A stretch of DNA of 64,000 nucleotides, from NCBI RefSeq assembly GCF_900269665.1, contig NZ_LT985361.1, forward strand, positions 2,848,514 through 2,912,513. Reading direction: 5' to 3'. Positions 22,063 to 30,784 of the stretch are shown here, piece by piece. The stretch's first letter is position 1; each line of letters opens with the position of its first letter. The stretch is from Nocardia suismassiliense (GTDB lineage Bacteria; Actinomycetota; Actinomycetes; Mycobacteriales; Mycobacteriaceae). The translations under genes and the position numbers were made by a program. Under the pieces are notes generated by a model. It ran no database searches. It was not told the DNA's origin and was given only the letters and a program-made list of their open reading frames with translations.

Positions 22063-22092
22063 CCGGCCCCGCCTGATGACAGGCGGGGCCGG
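22063..22092. terminator. bidirectional terminator hairpin
   Basis: Perfect 13-bp stem CCGGCCCCGCCTG / CAGGCGGGGCCGG with ATGA loop, between the convergent TM2 gene and the small secreted gene ending at 22105. Confidence 0.8.
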
Positions 22093-22104
22093 CGTTCTGT
22101 GAAA

Positions 22105-22449
22105 TTATCCGCCGCCGCAGCGGTCAGCCATTCCGCTTGCAATGCCGAATGCGACGAAGCAAGGAACTACCTTTGCTGGTAGGGGGTAGACAAGGCAAGC
22201 GCCCGCTGCCGCCGAGGCGATTGCCTTCGGGACTCCGTTCTCTTCCAGACAGCGAATGGCATCTTCTACCCGTCCTTTCTTGGCCAGGTTGATGGGAATC
22301 CCGACGTTGGACGCAGATGTTCCGATCTGATGGTTGATCTGAGTTTCACCGGTGCTGGTGTAAATTTCCGCATTGGCCGCCGGAGTGAAGCACAGTGCGG
22401 CAAATGCAACCGGGGTGACAATGGAGATAGTTGTGCGAATTATATTCAT
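22105..22449 (-). CDS. secreted four-cysteine protein, copy A
   Basis: 114 residues with a signal peptide (hydrophobic 5-24, cleavage near AANAE). The mature part ends in a hydrophobic, Ala/Gly-rich domain with four cysteines spaced C-X17-C-X11-C-X13-C, beginning CLEENGVP. The neighbouring gene (22492-23106) has the same pattern, so the two are paralogues with different N-terminal parts. The domain is hydrophobic enough to insert in a membrane. Family not recognised. Separated by 42 bp from the upstream paralogue, so probably an operon. Confidence 0.6.
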   Translation of the reverse strand: MNIIRTTISIVTPVAFAALCFTPAANAEIYTSTGETQINHQIGTSASNVGIPINLAKKGRVEDAIRCLEENGVPKAIASAAAGACLVYPLPAKVVPCFVAFGIASGMADRCGGG

Positions 22450-22491
22450 TGCTGGCTATCTTTCTATCGGGTTAGTTGCTCGGATCAAGGG

Positions 22492-23106
22492 TTAGAGTCT
22501 GGAGATCGCACGGCCTTGGCAGTAAGCCGCAGTGGCTGCACCAACGCCACCCGCAACGAGGCAGGCGGCCAGACCCGGGCCCATGATCGGCTTGCAGGCA
22601 ACTATTACTGCGGCAATCATCCACGCGGGAATGCCGGCACTCGACAGGCAGGAATTCAGTTCACCGATCGCATCGCCGATTCCCCGCTTGATCGCTCTGT
22701 CCGTAGCGGCGGTGAAGTCTTGGTCGAGTACGACCTGATCCTTCGACCACTTCGTGACGTGCCCGGAGTCGGGCGTGTACTCGGTGAAATGAACCTCGCT
22801 GTAGTCGGTGACTTCGTTGTCGCGGTCGACGACCAGCTGCAGGGTGCTGAACGGCGTACCGCCCACCGCAAGTGGGATCGTGACGTGGCGTTCTCCGTTG
22901 GCCGCGATCTGCGTCATGCGCGAGAAGTCGAGTGCCGCGAGGTCGGTATTGACCTTGACCGAGCCGGATTCGATCGAATCGGTGACTGTTTGAATCGCGG
23001 CGGCGGATGTCGGTGGCGCGGCGGCGAACGCTGGTGCGGTGGTGCTCGCGCCGGCCAAGGCAGAGAGTAGAATTGCGCTGGTCGCTATGGACCTACTGAT
23101 GATCAT
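22492..23106 (-). CDS. secreted four-cysteine protein, copy B
   Basis: 204 residues from the ATG at 23106 (a TTG at 23118 is in frame). Signal peptide over residues 5-28 (AGASTTAPAFAAAPP). A middle domain of about 100 residues is probably beta-rich (HVTIPLAVGGTPFSTLQLVV, VHFTEYTPDSGHVTKWSKD). The C-terminal hydrophobic domain starts CLSSAGIP with C-X17-C-X10-C-X13-C, the same spacing as copy A. First gene of the pair; AAGGA precedes it. Function unknown; secreted or cell-wall associated. Confidence 0.65.
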   Translation of the reverse strand: MIISRSIATSAILLSALAGASTTAPAFAAAPPTSAAAIQTVTDSIESGSVKVNTDLAALDFSRMTQIAANGERHVTIPLAVGGTPFSTLQLVVDRDNEVTDYSEVHFTEYTPDSGHVTKWSKDQVVLDQDFTAATDRAIKRGIGDAIGELNSCLSSAGIPAWMIAAVIVACKPIMGPGLAACLVAGGVGAATAAYCQGRAISRL

Positions 23107-23829
23107 TGAGAAACTCAATCCTTAGGTTGGTATGTGACTGTCTGCGCGCATGCGCAGATCTCGGGTCGGGGAGTGACAGCTCCCCGGCTCGAGTTTCATG
23201 ATTGGTAGTTATCAGCCCTAGTGAGTCATCTGGCCACCTTTCTCGGCATGGTGATATGGCCTCATGAATGAATGAGGTTTGTGCACTGCCGACTCTGTCG
23301 ACACCTGTTCGATACGACTGGCTGCCATTTTTTGGCGGCAGTCGCCGATTGTGATGCGCGCAAAGCGCGCCTTCCCCGTTCCTCCCCGTCTTACACCGGC
23401 CCCCGATTTGTCCGGTTACTGGTATTGACGCACTGATCCTCGGATCGGTTCCGCTTATTTCAGATTTATTTTCTGACGGAGTGGCTTCATGACTGGCTCG
23501 GCTGTTGCCCACTCGACGTACTGCTCAGCTGGATGTGTGCGGATTCCGGGTGGCTTCGGTGACGGTGCAGAGGCGGCCCAGCAATGGGGTCGGCGGCATC
23601 GCCGACCCGGTGGTGCCCGTTCCTACGGTCCGTGCCGATGCTCGGTGACTACGTGCTGGTCAGCGGCCCGGGAAATGCGGTGCAGCCTCGCGACGCGCCT
23701 CGAATTCCGCGAGTACAACCCTTTCGCGCAGCATGATCGAGATAGGGTCCTTCGCAGAAGTCCCGGCGTAGCATGAGCCGGATTTGCGTGTTGTGTGTGG
23801 GATGTCCATACACCGAAGAGAGGGAACCC
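23107..23829. other. long intergenic region with hairpins
   Basis: About 720 bp with no convincing gene between divergent units. Contains small hairpins: CTGCGC-GCAT-GCGCAG near 23136-23151, GGGGAG...CTCCCC near 23168-23185, and a 9-bp perfect stem GGGTCGGCG/CGCCGACCC at 23587-23608. It should hold the promoters of the four-cysteine pair and of the ABC binding protein. Short frames here lack ribosome-binding sites or family signs. Confidence 0.5.
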
Positions 23830-24585
23830 GTGCGTCGCAAGCTGTTCGCCGCCGCCATGCTCGCCATCGTCGCCGCCACCGGGCTCACCGCCTGCAGTAG
23901 CAGCAGCGATGCGAACGTGTTGAAGGTCGGCACCGAAGGCACCTACTCCCCGTTCAGCTTCCAGGGCACCGACGGCAAGATCACCGGTTACGACATCGAG
24001 GTGATCCAGGCGGTCGGCGACAAGCTCGGCAAGAAGGTCGAGTTCGTGCTGACCCCGTGGGACGCGATCTTCGCCGGCCTCGAGTCCAAGCGCTTCGACC
24101 TGGTCGCCAACCAGGTGACGATCAACGACGAGCGCACGAACAAGTACGCGCTGTCGAGCCCCTACACCACCTCCGACGGCGTGATCGTCACCCGCGCGGA
24201 CAACAACGCCATCACCACCCTCGCCGACCTGAAGGGCAAGACTTGCGCCCAGTCCGCGACCAGCAATTGGGGCAAGGTCGCCACCGGCGCGGGCGCGAAG
24301 GTCGAGGCCGTCGAAGGTTTCGTGCAGGCCATCCAGCTGCTGAAGAACGGCCGCGTCGACGCCACCGTCAACGACACCCTCGCGGTCGCCGAGTACACCA
24401 AGAAGACCGGCGACACCGGCGTGAAGGTCTCCGGCAAGACCGGCGAGACCAGCAAGCAGGCGTTCGCGGCCCGCAAGGGCGACGCGGTGATCGCCGATGT
24501 CGACCGGGCGCTCAACGAGCTGCGGGCCGACGGCACCCTGGCGAAGATCTCGGACAAGTACTTCGGCACCGACGTCAGCAAGTAG
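23830..24585 (+). CDS. polar amino acid ABC transporter substrate-binding lipoprotein
   Basis: 251 residues. GTG at 23830 with GAGAGGGA before it; an upstream ATG at 23773 would put a hydrophilic stretch in front of the signal. Lipoprotein signal ends in lipobox LTAC. Bacterial solute-binding family 3: VGTEGTYSPFSFQGTDGKIT, GYDIEVIQAVGDKLGKKVEF, WDAIFAGLESKRFDLVANQV. This most resembles cystine/glutamine binders such as TcyA/FliY; ligand inferred only. Permease follows 12 bp later; no ATPase gene is nearby. Confidence 0.88.
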   Translation: MRRKLFAAAMLAIVAATGLTACSSSSDANVLKVGTEGTYSPFSFQGTDGKITGYDIEVIQAVGDKLGKKVEFVLTPWDAIFAGLESKRFDLVANQVTINDERTNKYALSSPYTTSDGVIVTRADNNAITTLADLKGKTCAQSATSNWGKVATGAGAKVEAVEGFVQAIQLLKNGRVDATVNDTLAVAEYTKKTGDTGVKVSGKTGETSKQAFAARKGDAVIADVDRALNELRADGTLAKISDKYFGTDVSK

Positions 24586-24597
24586 CCGACGCTCTCC

Positions 24598-25266
24598 ATG
24601 GATGCCGCTACTCGGGAACTGATCTGGCACAACCTGTGGCCGATGCTGCAGGCCACCGTCGAGAAGACCCTGCCACTCACCGCGATCAGCTTCGTCATCG
24701 GCTTGGTGATCGCGGTGTTCGTGGCGCTGGCCCGGATGTCACCGATCTGGCCGCTGTCGGCGGCCGCCCGGTTCTACATCTCGATCATTCGGGGCACGCC
24801 GCTGCTGGTGCAGCTGTTCATCGTGTTCTACGCGATGCCGCAGTTCGGCCTCGTGATCGATCCGTTCCCAGCGGCGGTGATCGCGTTCAGCCTCAATGTC
24901 GGCGGGTACGCGGCCGAGATCGTGCGGGCGTCGATTCTCAGCGTGGCGAAGGGGCAGTGGGAGGCCTCGCAGGCGCTGGGCTTGCGCTATCCGCAGATGA
25001 TGGGACTGATCATCCTGCCGCAGGCCTCGCGGATCGCGGCCCCGCCGCTGTCCAATACGTTGATCTCGCTGGTGAAGGACACCTCGCTGGCCTCGACCAT
25101 CCTGGTGACCGAACTGTTGCGCGTCGCGCAGATCGCGGCCGCGCCGACCTTCGACTTCTTCGCGCTCTACGGCGTCGCGGCGATCTACTACTGGGTTATC
25201 TGCCTGTTCCTCGGCTTCGGCCAGACCCGATTGGAGACGCGCCTGGCCCGGCACGTGGCGACCTGA
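24598..25266 (+). CDS. polar amino acid ABC transporter permease
   Basis: 222 residues, about five helices. HisM/GltK-type permease: LWPMLQATVEKTLPLTAISF, FYISIIRGTPLLVQLFIVFY, and the ATPase-contact EAA loop around EASQALGLRYPQMMGLIILPQA. Co-transcribed with the binding protein at 23830. The usual third gene, the ATP-binding subunit, is missing; pykA follows. An ATPase from another locus must pair with it. Confidence 0.9.
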   Translation: MDAATRELIWHNLWPMLQATVEKTLPLTAISFVIGLVIAVFVALARMSPIWPLSAAARFYISIIRGTPLLVQLFIVFYAMPQFGLVIDPFPAAVIAFSLNVGGYAAEIVRASILSVAKGQWEASQALGLRYPQMMGLIILPQASRIAAPPLSNTLISLVKDTSLASTILVTELLRVAQIAAAPTFDFFALYGVAAIYYWVICLFLGFGQTRLETRLARHVAT

Positions 25267-25466
25267 TCGATCGGGTCCTCCGAGACCCGATCGGACGCGA
25301 CAGCTAACTACCAGCGAGTAACATTTCCGCGCTGCTGTCGGGACGCCACGACGCTGGCCAGGCATGTTGCGCAATGCGTAACGCTTGGAGGTTTCACCAA
25401 GTAAACGTTCATTTTTTTACCCAGCTTTCACCTGGGGCACAGCGGGCCCCGGGTACCGGTCGGGAC

Positions 25467-25472
25467 TAGGCT
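25467..25472 (+). promoter_or_regulatory. -10 box of leaderless pykA promoter
   Basis: TAGGCT followed by CTACCC and the GTG start at 25479. This spacing predicts transcription starting at the start codon and supports GTG rather than the next-codon ATG. A T-rich stretch (25408-25420) lies upstream. Confidence 0.5.
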
Positions 25473-25478
25473 CTACCC

Positions 25479-26897
25479 GTGATGCGACGGACGAAGATTG
25501 TGTGCACGCTCGGCCCGGCTACTGCCACCGAGGACCGTATCCGCGAACTCGTCGAGAGCGGCATGGACGTGGCTCGACTGAACTTCAGTCACGGCGAACA
25601 CGCGGATCACGCTGAGAACTACAAGAAGGTGCGGGCGGCCTCCGACCACCTCGGCAGAGCGGTCGGCATCCTGGCCGACCTGCAGGGACCGAAGATTCGA
25701 CTCGGCCGATTCATCGAGGGCAAGACCGTCTGGGCGACGGGTGAAGAGGTCAGGATCACCGTCGACGAGGTCGACGGCACCCACGACCGTGTTTCGACCA
25801 CATACAAGGAACTCGCGCAGGACGCGAAGGCGGGCGACCGGCTGCTCGTCGACGACGGCAAGGTCGGGCTCACCGTCATCCGGGTGGACGGCAACGACGT
25901 CGTCTGCCGGGTGACCGAGGGTGGACCCGTCTCCAACAACAAGGGCGTTTCGCTGCCGGGCATGGACGTCTCGGTGCCCGCGCTGTCCGAGAAGGACATC
26001 GAGGATCTGGAATTCGCGCTGAAGCTCGGCGTGGACTTCATCGCGCTGTCGTTCGTGCGGTCCCCGGCCGATGTCGAGCTGGTGCACGACATCATGGACC
26101 GGGTCGGACGCCGGGTGCCGGTGATCGCCAAGCTGGAGAAGCCCGAGGCCATCGACAACCTGGAAGCCATCGTGCTCGCGTTCGACGCGGTCATGGTGGC
26201 CCGCGGCGACCTCGGCGTCGAGCTCCCGCTGGAGCAGGTGCCGCTGGTGCAGAAGCGGGCCATCCAGATGGCGCGCGAGAACGCCAAGCCGGTGATCGTG
26301 GCGACCCAGATGCTGGAGTCGATGATCGAGAACTCCCGCCCGACCAGGGCCGAGGCCTCCGATGTCGCCAACGCGGTGCTCGACGGCGCCGACGCGGTGA
26401 TGCTCTCCGGCGAGACCTCGGTCGGCGCCTGGCCGATCGAGACGGTGCGCACGATGGCGCGCATCGTGCATGCGGTGGAGACCGAATCGACCAGGGTGCC
26501 CCCGCTGACCCACGTGCCGCGCACCAAGCGCGGTGTCATCTCCTACGCCGCCCGCGACATCGGCGAGCGGCTCAACGCCAAGGCTTTGGTGGCGTTCACC
26601 CAGTCCGGTGACACGGTGCGCCGCCTGGCCCGGCTGCACACCCCGCTGCCGCTGCTGGCGTTCACCCCGCTGCCGGAGGTGCGCAGCCAGCTCGCGCTGA
26701 CCTGGGGTACCGAGACCTTCATCGTGCCGATGGTGGACACCACCGACGCTATGATCCACCAGGTCGATGTAGCACTGCTGTCCATGGAGCGATACCAAAA
26801 GGGTGACCTCGTGGTAATCGTGGCCGGCTCCCCGCCGGGTACGGTCGGTTCCACCAACCTGATCCACGTGCATCGCATCGGTGAGGAGGATCATTAA
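25479..26897 (+). CDS. pykA: pyruvate kinase
   Basis: 472 residues. Makes ATP and pyruvate from PEP. Signatures: RRTKIVCTLGPAT, VARLNFSHGEH, ILADLQGPKIRLG, DFIALSFVRSP, the family motif VIAKLEKPEAIDNLE with catalytic Lys, VMVARGDLGVELP and ATQMLESMIENSRPTRAE. The C-terminal allosteric domain is present. GTG start chosen from the leaderless promoter and by alignment with the M. tuberculosis start. tesB starts 3 bp after the stop. Confidence 0.98.
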   Translation: MMRRTKIVCTLGPATATEDRIRELVESGMDVARLNFSHGEHADHAENYKKVRAASDHLGRAVGILADLQGPKIRLGRFIEGKTVWATGEEVRITVDEVDGTHDRVSTTYKELAQDAKAGDRLLVDDGKVGLTVIRVDGNDVVCRVTEGGPVSNNKGVSLPGMDVSVPALSEKDIEDLEFALKLGVDFIALSFVRSPADVELVHDIMDRVGRRVPVIAKLEKPEAIDNLEAIVLAFDAVMVARGDLGVELPLEQVPLVQKRAIQMARENAKPVIVATQMLESMIENSRPTRAEASDVANAVLDGADAVMLSGETSVGAWPIETVRTMARIVHAVETESTRVPPLTHVPRTKRGVISYAARDIGERLNAKALVAFTQSGDTVRRLARLHTPLPLLAFTPLPEVRSQLALTWGTETFIVPMVDTTDAMIHQVDVALLSMERYQKGDLVVIVAGSPPGTVGSTNLIHVHRIGEEDH

Positions 26898-26899
26898 TA

Positions 26900-27820
26900 G
26901 TGAACAGTTCCCTTGGAGGGTCGGTCGTCGATTCGTCGGCGGCCGGGAAGTCTGATCTCGACGTTTTGCTCGGTCTGCTCGATCTGCAGCAGATGGACGA
27001 GGACGTGTTCGTCGGTCAGCATCCGGAGAAGGTGTGGAGCCGCACGTTCGGCGGCCAGCTCGTCGCGCAGGCGATCATCGCGGCGGGCCGCACGGTCGGT
27101 GACCGTCCGGTACACGCGATCAACGCGCATTTCGTGCGCGGCGGCGATACGAAGAAGCCGATCGAGTACCGGGTGGACCGGCACCGCGACGGCCGCGCGT
27201 TCGCCAACCGCACCGTCACCGCCCTCCAGGACGACCAGGAGCTGTTCGTGATGCTCGCGGCGTTCCAGGACTGGAACAAGGGCCTCGAGCACGGGCATCC
27301 GCTGCCCGACGTGCCCGACCCGGACACGCTGCCGCGCATCGAGGAGAGCTTCGTCGGCTTGGAAGACAAGCTGGAGATGTTCATCAAGGCGCCGCACCCG
27401 ATCGACATGCGCTACACCAACGACCCGGCCTGGATACTGAAGGGCACGGGGGAGCGGCTCAACCACAATCGAGTGTGGATGCGCACCGACGGGCGGCTGC
27501 CCGACGATCCGCTGCTTCATGTTGCGACGCTTGGTTATTCGTCCGACACCACGGTGCTGGACTCGATCATCACCACGCACGGACTGTCCTGGGGACTGGA
27601 CCGGATCGTGGCGGCCACGGTGAACCACTCGATCTGGTTCCACCGGCCGTTCCGGTTCGACGAGTGGGCGCTCTACGCCACTGAATCCCCGGTCGCCTCG
27701 GGCTCGCGCGGTTTGGCCACCGGCCGCTTCTTCTCGCGCAGCGGGGAGTTGCTGGCTACCACGGTGCAGGAGGGGCTGATTCGGCACTTCCCGGCGCGGG
27801 GGGCCGACGCCGCGCGGTAG
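26900..27820 (+). CDS. tesB: acyl-CoA thioesterase II
   Basis: 306 residues; double-hotdog thioesterase hydrolysing acyl-CoA. TesB motifs: SRTFGGQLVAQAIIAAGRTV, VHAINAHFVRGGD, RTVTALQDDQELFVM, and the second half ATLGYSSDTTVLDSIITTHG with the catalytic Asp, VNHSIWFHRPFRFDEWALY. GTG start 3 bp after the pykA stop, the same pair as Rv1617-Rv1618. An imperfect hairpin follows. Confidence 0.95.
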   Translation: MNSSLGGSVVDSSAAGKSDLDVLLGLLDLQQMDEDVFVGQHPEKVWSRTFGGQLVAQAIIAAGRTVGDRPVHAINAHFVRGGDTKKPIEYRVDRHRDGRAFANRTVTALQDDQELFVMLAAFQDWNKGLEHGHPLPDVPDPDTLPRIEESFVGLEDKLEMFIKAPHPIDMRYTNDPAWILKGTGERLNHNRVWMRTDGRLPDDPLLHVATLGYSSDTTVLDSIITTHGLSWGLDRIVAATVNHSIWFHRPFRFDEWALYATESPVASGSRGLATGRFFSRSGELLATTVQEGLIRHFPARGADAAR

Positions 27821-27840
27821 GTTCACTGTTCGCCGACTTT

Positions 27841-27878
27841 CGCCGCATCCGCTTCCCTGCCGGGAAGCTGGTGCGGCG
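27841..27878. terminator. imperfect hairpin between convergent genes
   Basis: CGCCGCA and GCTTCCC arms pair with GGGAAGC and TGCGGCG across a TGCC loop, with two internal mismatches. Lies between tesB and the gene ending at 27902. Confidence 0.5.
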
Positions 27879-27901
27879 CAGTCGTTTCGGGGGTCCTAGC
27901 G

Positions 27902-28321
27902 TCAGATCCGTTCGCGCTCGACGTCGAGGTCCAGATCGGCCCGCTGCATGGCGCGGATGGAGAACGGGATGTTTTGGCCCGGCTCGGTGCGGGCGACACC
28001 GTAAATCCCGTGCAGCAGTTGCTGTTCCAGGCGAGCCACGTCGGCGTCGGTGAGCACGGTGGGCGCACCGACCAGGCTGAGCGCGATCTCGTAGGTGCCG
28101 CGGTCGCCCGGCTCGTCGCCGGGATGCTCCATCCGCCACTGGGTTTCGAGGGTCACGTGGGTCGGCTCGTCGGTGTCCACCGGCAGCGTGAAGCGCCACG
28201 CGAACATGTCGCGGTCCTGCAGGTGGTCATCCACCACCTCGCGCACGGTCTCGACGATTCGTTCGAGGGTTTCCGGTGTCACATACACATGGAGCGAAAC
28301 ATCCGAAATGCGTTTCGGCAT
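27902..28321 (-). CDS. hypothetical protein
   Basis: 139 residues from the ATG that begins MPKRISDVSLHVYVTPETLE; the in-frame start at 28351 adds ten unlikely residues. Soluble, acidic, alpha/beta-looking: VETVREVVDDHLQDRDMFAW, THVTLETQWRMEHPG, GTYEIALSLVGAPTVLTDAD, LEQQLLHGIYGVARTE. No cysteine, signal or membrane segment. Family not recognised. Divergent or upstream partners are unclear; the phosphatase gene is on the same strand upstream. Confidence 0.55.
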   Translation of the reverse strand: MPKRISDVSLHVYVTPETLERIVETVREVVDDHLQDRDMFAWRFTLPVDTDEPTHVTLETQWRMEHPGDEPGDRGTYEIALSLVGAPTVLTDADVARLEQQLLHGIYGVARTEPGQNIPFSIRAMQRADLDLDVERERI

Positions 28322-28457
28322 GTCTATTCCTGTCGTGTGTCGAACCAGCAACGGCGGAAAGTTGTTGTCCGCGGGAGTGTAATACTTCCGGCGCGGAAAT
28401 GGACATAGCAGCCCTGCATTGCTGTGTCGAAGGGGTGATATTCGCTGAGCCGGAAGA

Positions 28458-29075
28458 CTACCTGACGCGGTGCGCGGCCAGAAAAGTCGCCAGCGGCGGG
28501 TTGGCGTCCGGCTCGATGATCAGTCCGCGCTGCTCGTCCGCGACGGGTCTGGTCTGCTCGTGCGGGGCCAAGGCGAGCAGCAGCGGGACCAGCGCCTCGG
28601 CGATCCGGTCGCCCACGTCGCAGTACGCCTGCTCGGACAGCCCGATCGGGTCGGTGATGTTCTCCCGGCCGACGATCGACAGGTCGTTGCGGGACTCGTG
28701 CAGTTCGGCGATGGAGCGGGCGCCGGTGACGTGGGCGATCCGGTGCGCTTCCAGCAGGGTGAAGGTGCGGCAGGCCACCCCGAACCCCATCTCGCTCACC
28801 GTGTCGCGGATCTGCTGGGTCATGGTGAGCACCAGGTCGGCGTTGTCGACCATCTCGTCCTTGAGGCGCCGGGCCTTGAAGTTGCTCGCGTCGCCGCCGA
28901 GGCCCTCGATGGCTTGCGCGGCAAGTGGTTCGACCGGGAAACCCACCAGCGCCCGGGTGCCCGCGCTCTCCGCGGTGAGGTTCGGCAGGGCGTGTTCGAC
29001 CGCGATAGCGCGGGTGAGGCGCTCGGCAATCACAGAACGGCAAACATTGCCGTTGCAGACGAACAGGACGTGCAT
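28458..29075 (-). CDS. low molecular weight protein tyrosine phosphatase
   Basis: 205 residues. P-loop CX5R(S): HVLFVCNGNVCRSVIAERL with nucleophile Cys7 and Arg13. The general acid Asp is probably in LSIVGRENITDPIG (DP motif) rather than a classical DPYY. It has a C-terminal extension beyond the usual ~150 residues, ending PPLATFLAAHRVR. The start at 29075 puts the P-loop at the N-terminus as expected. Such enzymes reverse tyrosine phosphorylation or act in arsenate reduction; target unknown. Confidence 0.88.
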   Translation of the reverse strand: MHVLFVCNGNVCRSVIAERLTRAIAVEHALPNLTAESAGTRALVGFPVEPLAAQAIEGLGGDASNFKARRLKDEMVDNADLVLTMTQQIRDTVSEMGFGVACRTFTLLEAHRIAHVTGARSIAELHESRNDLSIVGRENITDPIGLSEQAYCDVGDRIAEALVPLLLALAPHEQTRPVADEQRGLIIEPDANPPLATFLAAHRVR

Positions 29076-29307
29076 AGGAATACGGTAAACGTTCGATAAC
29101 GCCGTCGATGTCCGAAAACCTCCGAAACGTGCGCTCTGGAGCAATATTCATCTGCAGGTCAGTTGCCGTACACGAGGAACGGCGCACAAGTTCCGGAGAT
29201 GAGGTGTGCGTCGCATTTGCCGTTGATCATGTTCAGGTGTGTCCCTGTGCACTTACCCCATGATGGGACCATCGAAACACAGCGTTGTGATTAGCTTGTG
29301 ATACGAA

Positions 29308-29820
29308 CTACTCGGGTTCGCCGCTGTAGTAACTCTTTTCGTCCACCACCGGCGCGACCTTCGCCGGCTCGTCCCGCACCCGGCCCCTGGTGGAGAACAT
29401 CCGCCCGCGCGAGGCGACCACCGGCGCGAACCGTGCCATGCCGGTCGGGGAGTGCATGTCGCCGTACATCGCGTCGATGCCGCCGCGCATGAAGTACGCC
29501 TCGTGCCAGAACCCGGTGCCGCCGGAGTCCTGCAGAAACTTCTGCCACCAGTCCCGGTGTGGGGCCGATCTGGTCCAGCGTTCCAGGCTGTCCAGGTCGC
29601 GCCAGTACTGCCGGGCGCCCCAGTGCGGCGGGAACAGCGACCAGATCACGTCCTCGTGCGAGAGCAGCCCGTCCGGCCGATCCTTGTGCGAGCGATAGAG
29701 TTTCGGCCCGAGGCCGAGCAGGCGCAGGATGCCGCGCGGCTTGTGCACCCGCATCCCGAGGTAGATGACCACCAGATCTGGGTATTCACTCAGATCGACA
29801 GTCGTTCTGTTCACCCGCAT
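29308..29820 (-). CDS. DUF4188 family protein (monooxygenase-like)
   Basis: 170 residues. VVIYLGMRVHKPRGILRLLGLG, SHEDVIWSLFPPHWGARQYWRDLDSLERW and GTGFWHEAYFMRGGIDAMYGDM are the hallmarks of DUF4188, a ferredoxin-like fold related to antibiotic-biosynthesis monooxygenases. Aromatic and His residues in WHEAYF are conserved. Substrate unknown. Upstream neighbour on the same strand is the methyltransferase ending at 29951. Confidence 0.8.
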   Translation of the reverse strand: MRVNRTTVDLSEYPDLVVIYLGMRVHKPRGILRLLGLGPKLYRSHKDRPDGLLSHEDVIWSLFPPHWGARQYWRDLDSLERWTRSAPHRDWWQKFLQDSGGTGFWHEAYFMRGGIDAMYGDMHSPTGMARFAPVVASRGRMFSTRGRVRDEPAKVAPVVDEKSYYSGEPE

Positions 29821-29950
29821 CGCAACCTCCGCTGATTTGGGCGTCGTTGTGCCCTACTCTACGGATGAATACGAGCTGGGAGCCCGAACGGTTCGATGTG
29901 GTGTGCTGCGCCCCCGGTTCATGCACCGAGGGCGCCGCTCTTCGCGAATA

Positions 29951-30748
29951 TCAGGGCTTGCGTGCGACTCCGCCGTACGCGGAAATGGGCTGTGCCTCGC
30001 CCACTTCGGTCGTCGGGGGCCGCCACTGGGTGATCGAGACGAAGCCGGGCTCGATCAGCTCCAGGCCGTCGAAAGCGGCGCGGATCTGCGCCTGGGGGCG
30101 GGGGACATAAGGCACGCCGCCGCTGTTGGTGTAGTTCTCGCACAGCGTGACGTAGGCCTGGCTGTCGTCGGTGCCGTCCCACAGCACCAGGTAGCTGCCC
30201 GGCTGGACCTCGCCCATCACCGTGCGCACAATGCGCAGCATTTCGTCGTAGCTCTTGGCGTGGCCGAGCACGCCCATGAACATCACGCCGATCGGTTCGT
30301 CGAAGTTCAGCACGTTGCGCGCGTCCGCGACGATCTGCTCCGGGTAGTGGTAATCCGAGTCGATGTAAGTGGTGACGCCTTCGTTCGTGGTGCTGTTGAG
30401 CAGCGCGCGGGCGTGCGCGAGGACCAGCGGATCGTTGTCGACGTACACGACTTTCGACTCCGGCGCGATCGACTGGGCGACCTCATGGGTGTTCTGCATG
30501 GTGGGCAGCCCGGTGCCGATGTCGAGGAACTGGCGAATACCTTCCTCACGGGCGAGGTGGCTCACCGCGCGGATCAGGAACTGCCGCGACTGCACCGCCA
30601 TCGTGCGGATGTCCGGGTCCACCTCGAGGCTGGCATCCCCGACGACCTGATCGATTTCGTAGTTGTCCTTGCCGCCCATCCAGTAGTTCCAGATTCGTGC
30701 GGAATGAGGGATATCGGTCCGGATCGTGGGGATGTGGTCATCGGACAT
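29951..30748 (-). CDS. SAM-dependent methyltransferase, DUF574 / Methyltransf_19 family
   Basis: 265 residues from the ATG at 30748, which has GAGGAG 9 nt upstream; the longer frame to 30784 lacks such a site. The N-terminal IPHSARIWNYWMGGKDNYEID is the family mark; then the SAM loop FLDIGTGLPTMQNTHE, VVYVDNDPLVLAHARALL and GVMFMGVLGHA. The C-terminal LIEPGFVSITQWRP is also typical. Substrates of most members are unknown, several lie in secondary-metabolite loci. AGTATA at 30829-30834 (TATACT on the coding strand) could be the -10. Confidence 0.9.
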   Translation of the reverse strand: MSDDHIPTIRTDIPHSARIWNYWMGGKDNYEIDQVVGDASLEVDPDIRTMAVQSRQFLIRAVSHLAREEGIRQFLDIGTGLPTMQNTHEVAQSIAPESKVVYVDNDPLVLAHARALLNSTTNEGVTTYIDSDYHYPEQIVADARNVLNFDEPIGVMFMGVLGHAKSYDEMLRIVRTVMGEVQPGSYLVLWDGTDDSQAYVTLCENYTNSGGVPYVPRPQAQIRAAFDGLELIEPGFVSITQWRPPTTEVGEAQPISAYGGVARKP

Positions 30749-30784
30749 GATGTTTCGACTCCTCAGCGAAATGACCGGCAGCAC

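Noticed and set aside
23093..23512. 139-residue minus-strand frame upstream of the four-cysteine pair
   Set aside because: No ribosome-binding site, signal or domain; overlaps the start region of 22492-23106.
25473..26894. 473-residue minus-strand frame opposite pykA
   Set aside because: Antisense shadow of a fully conserved pyruvate kinase gene.
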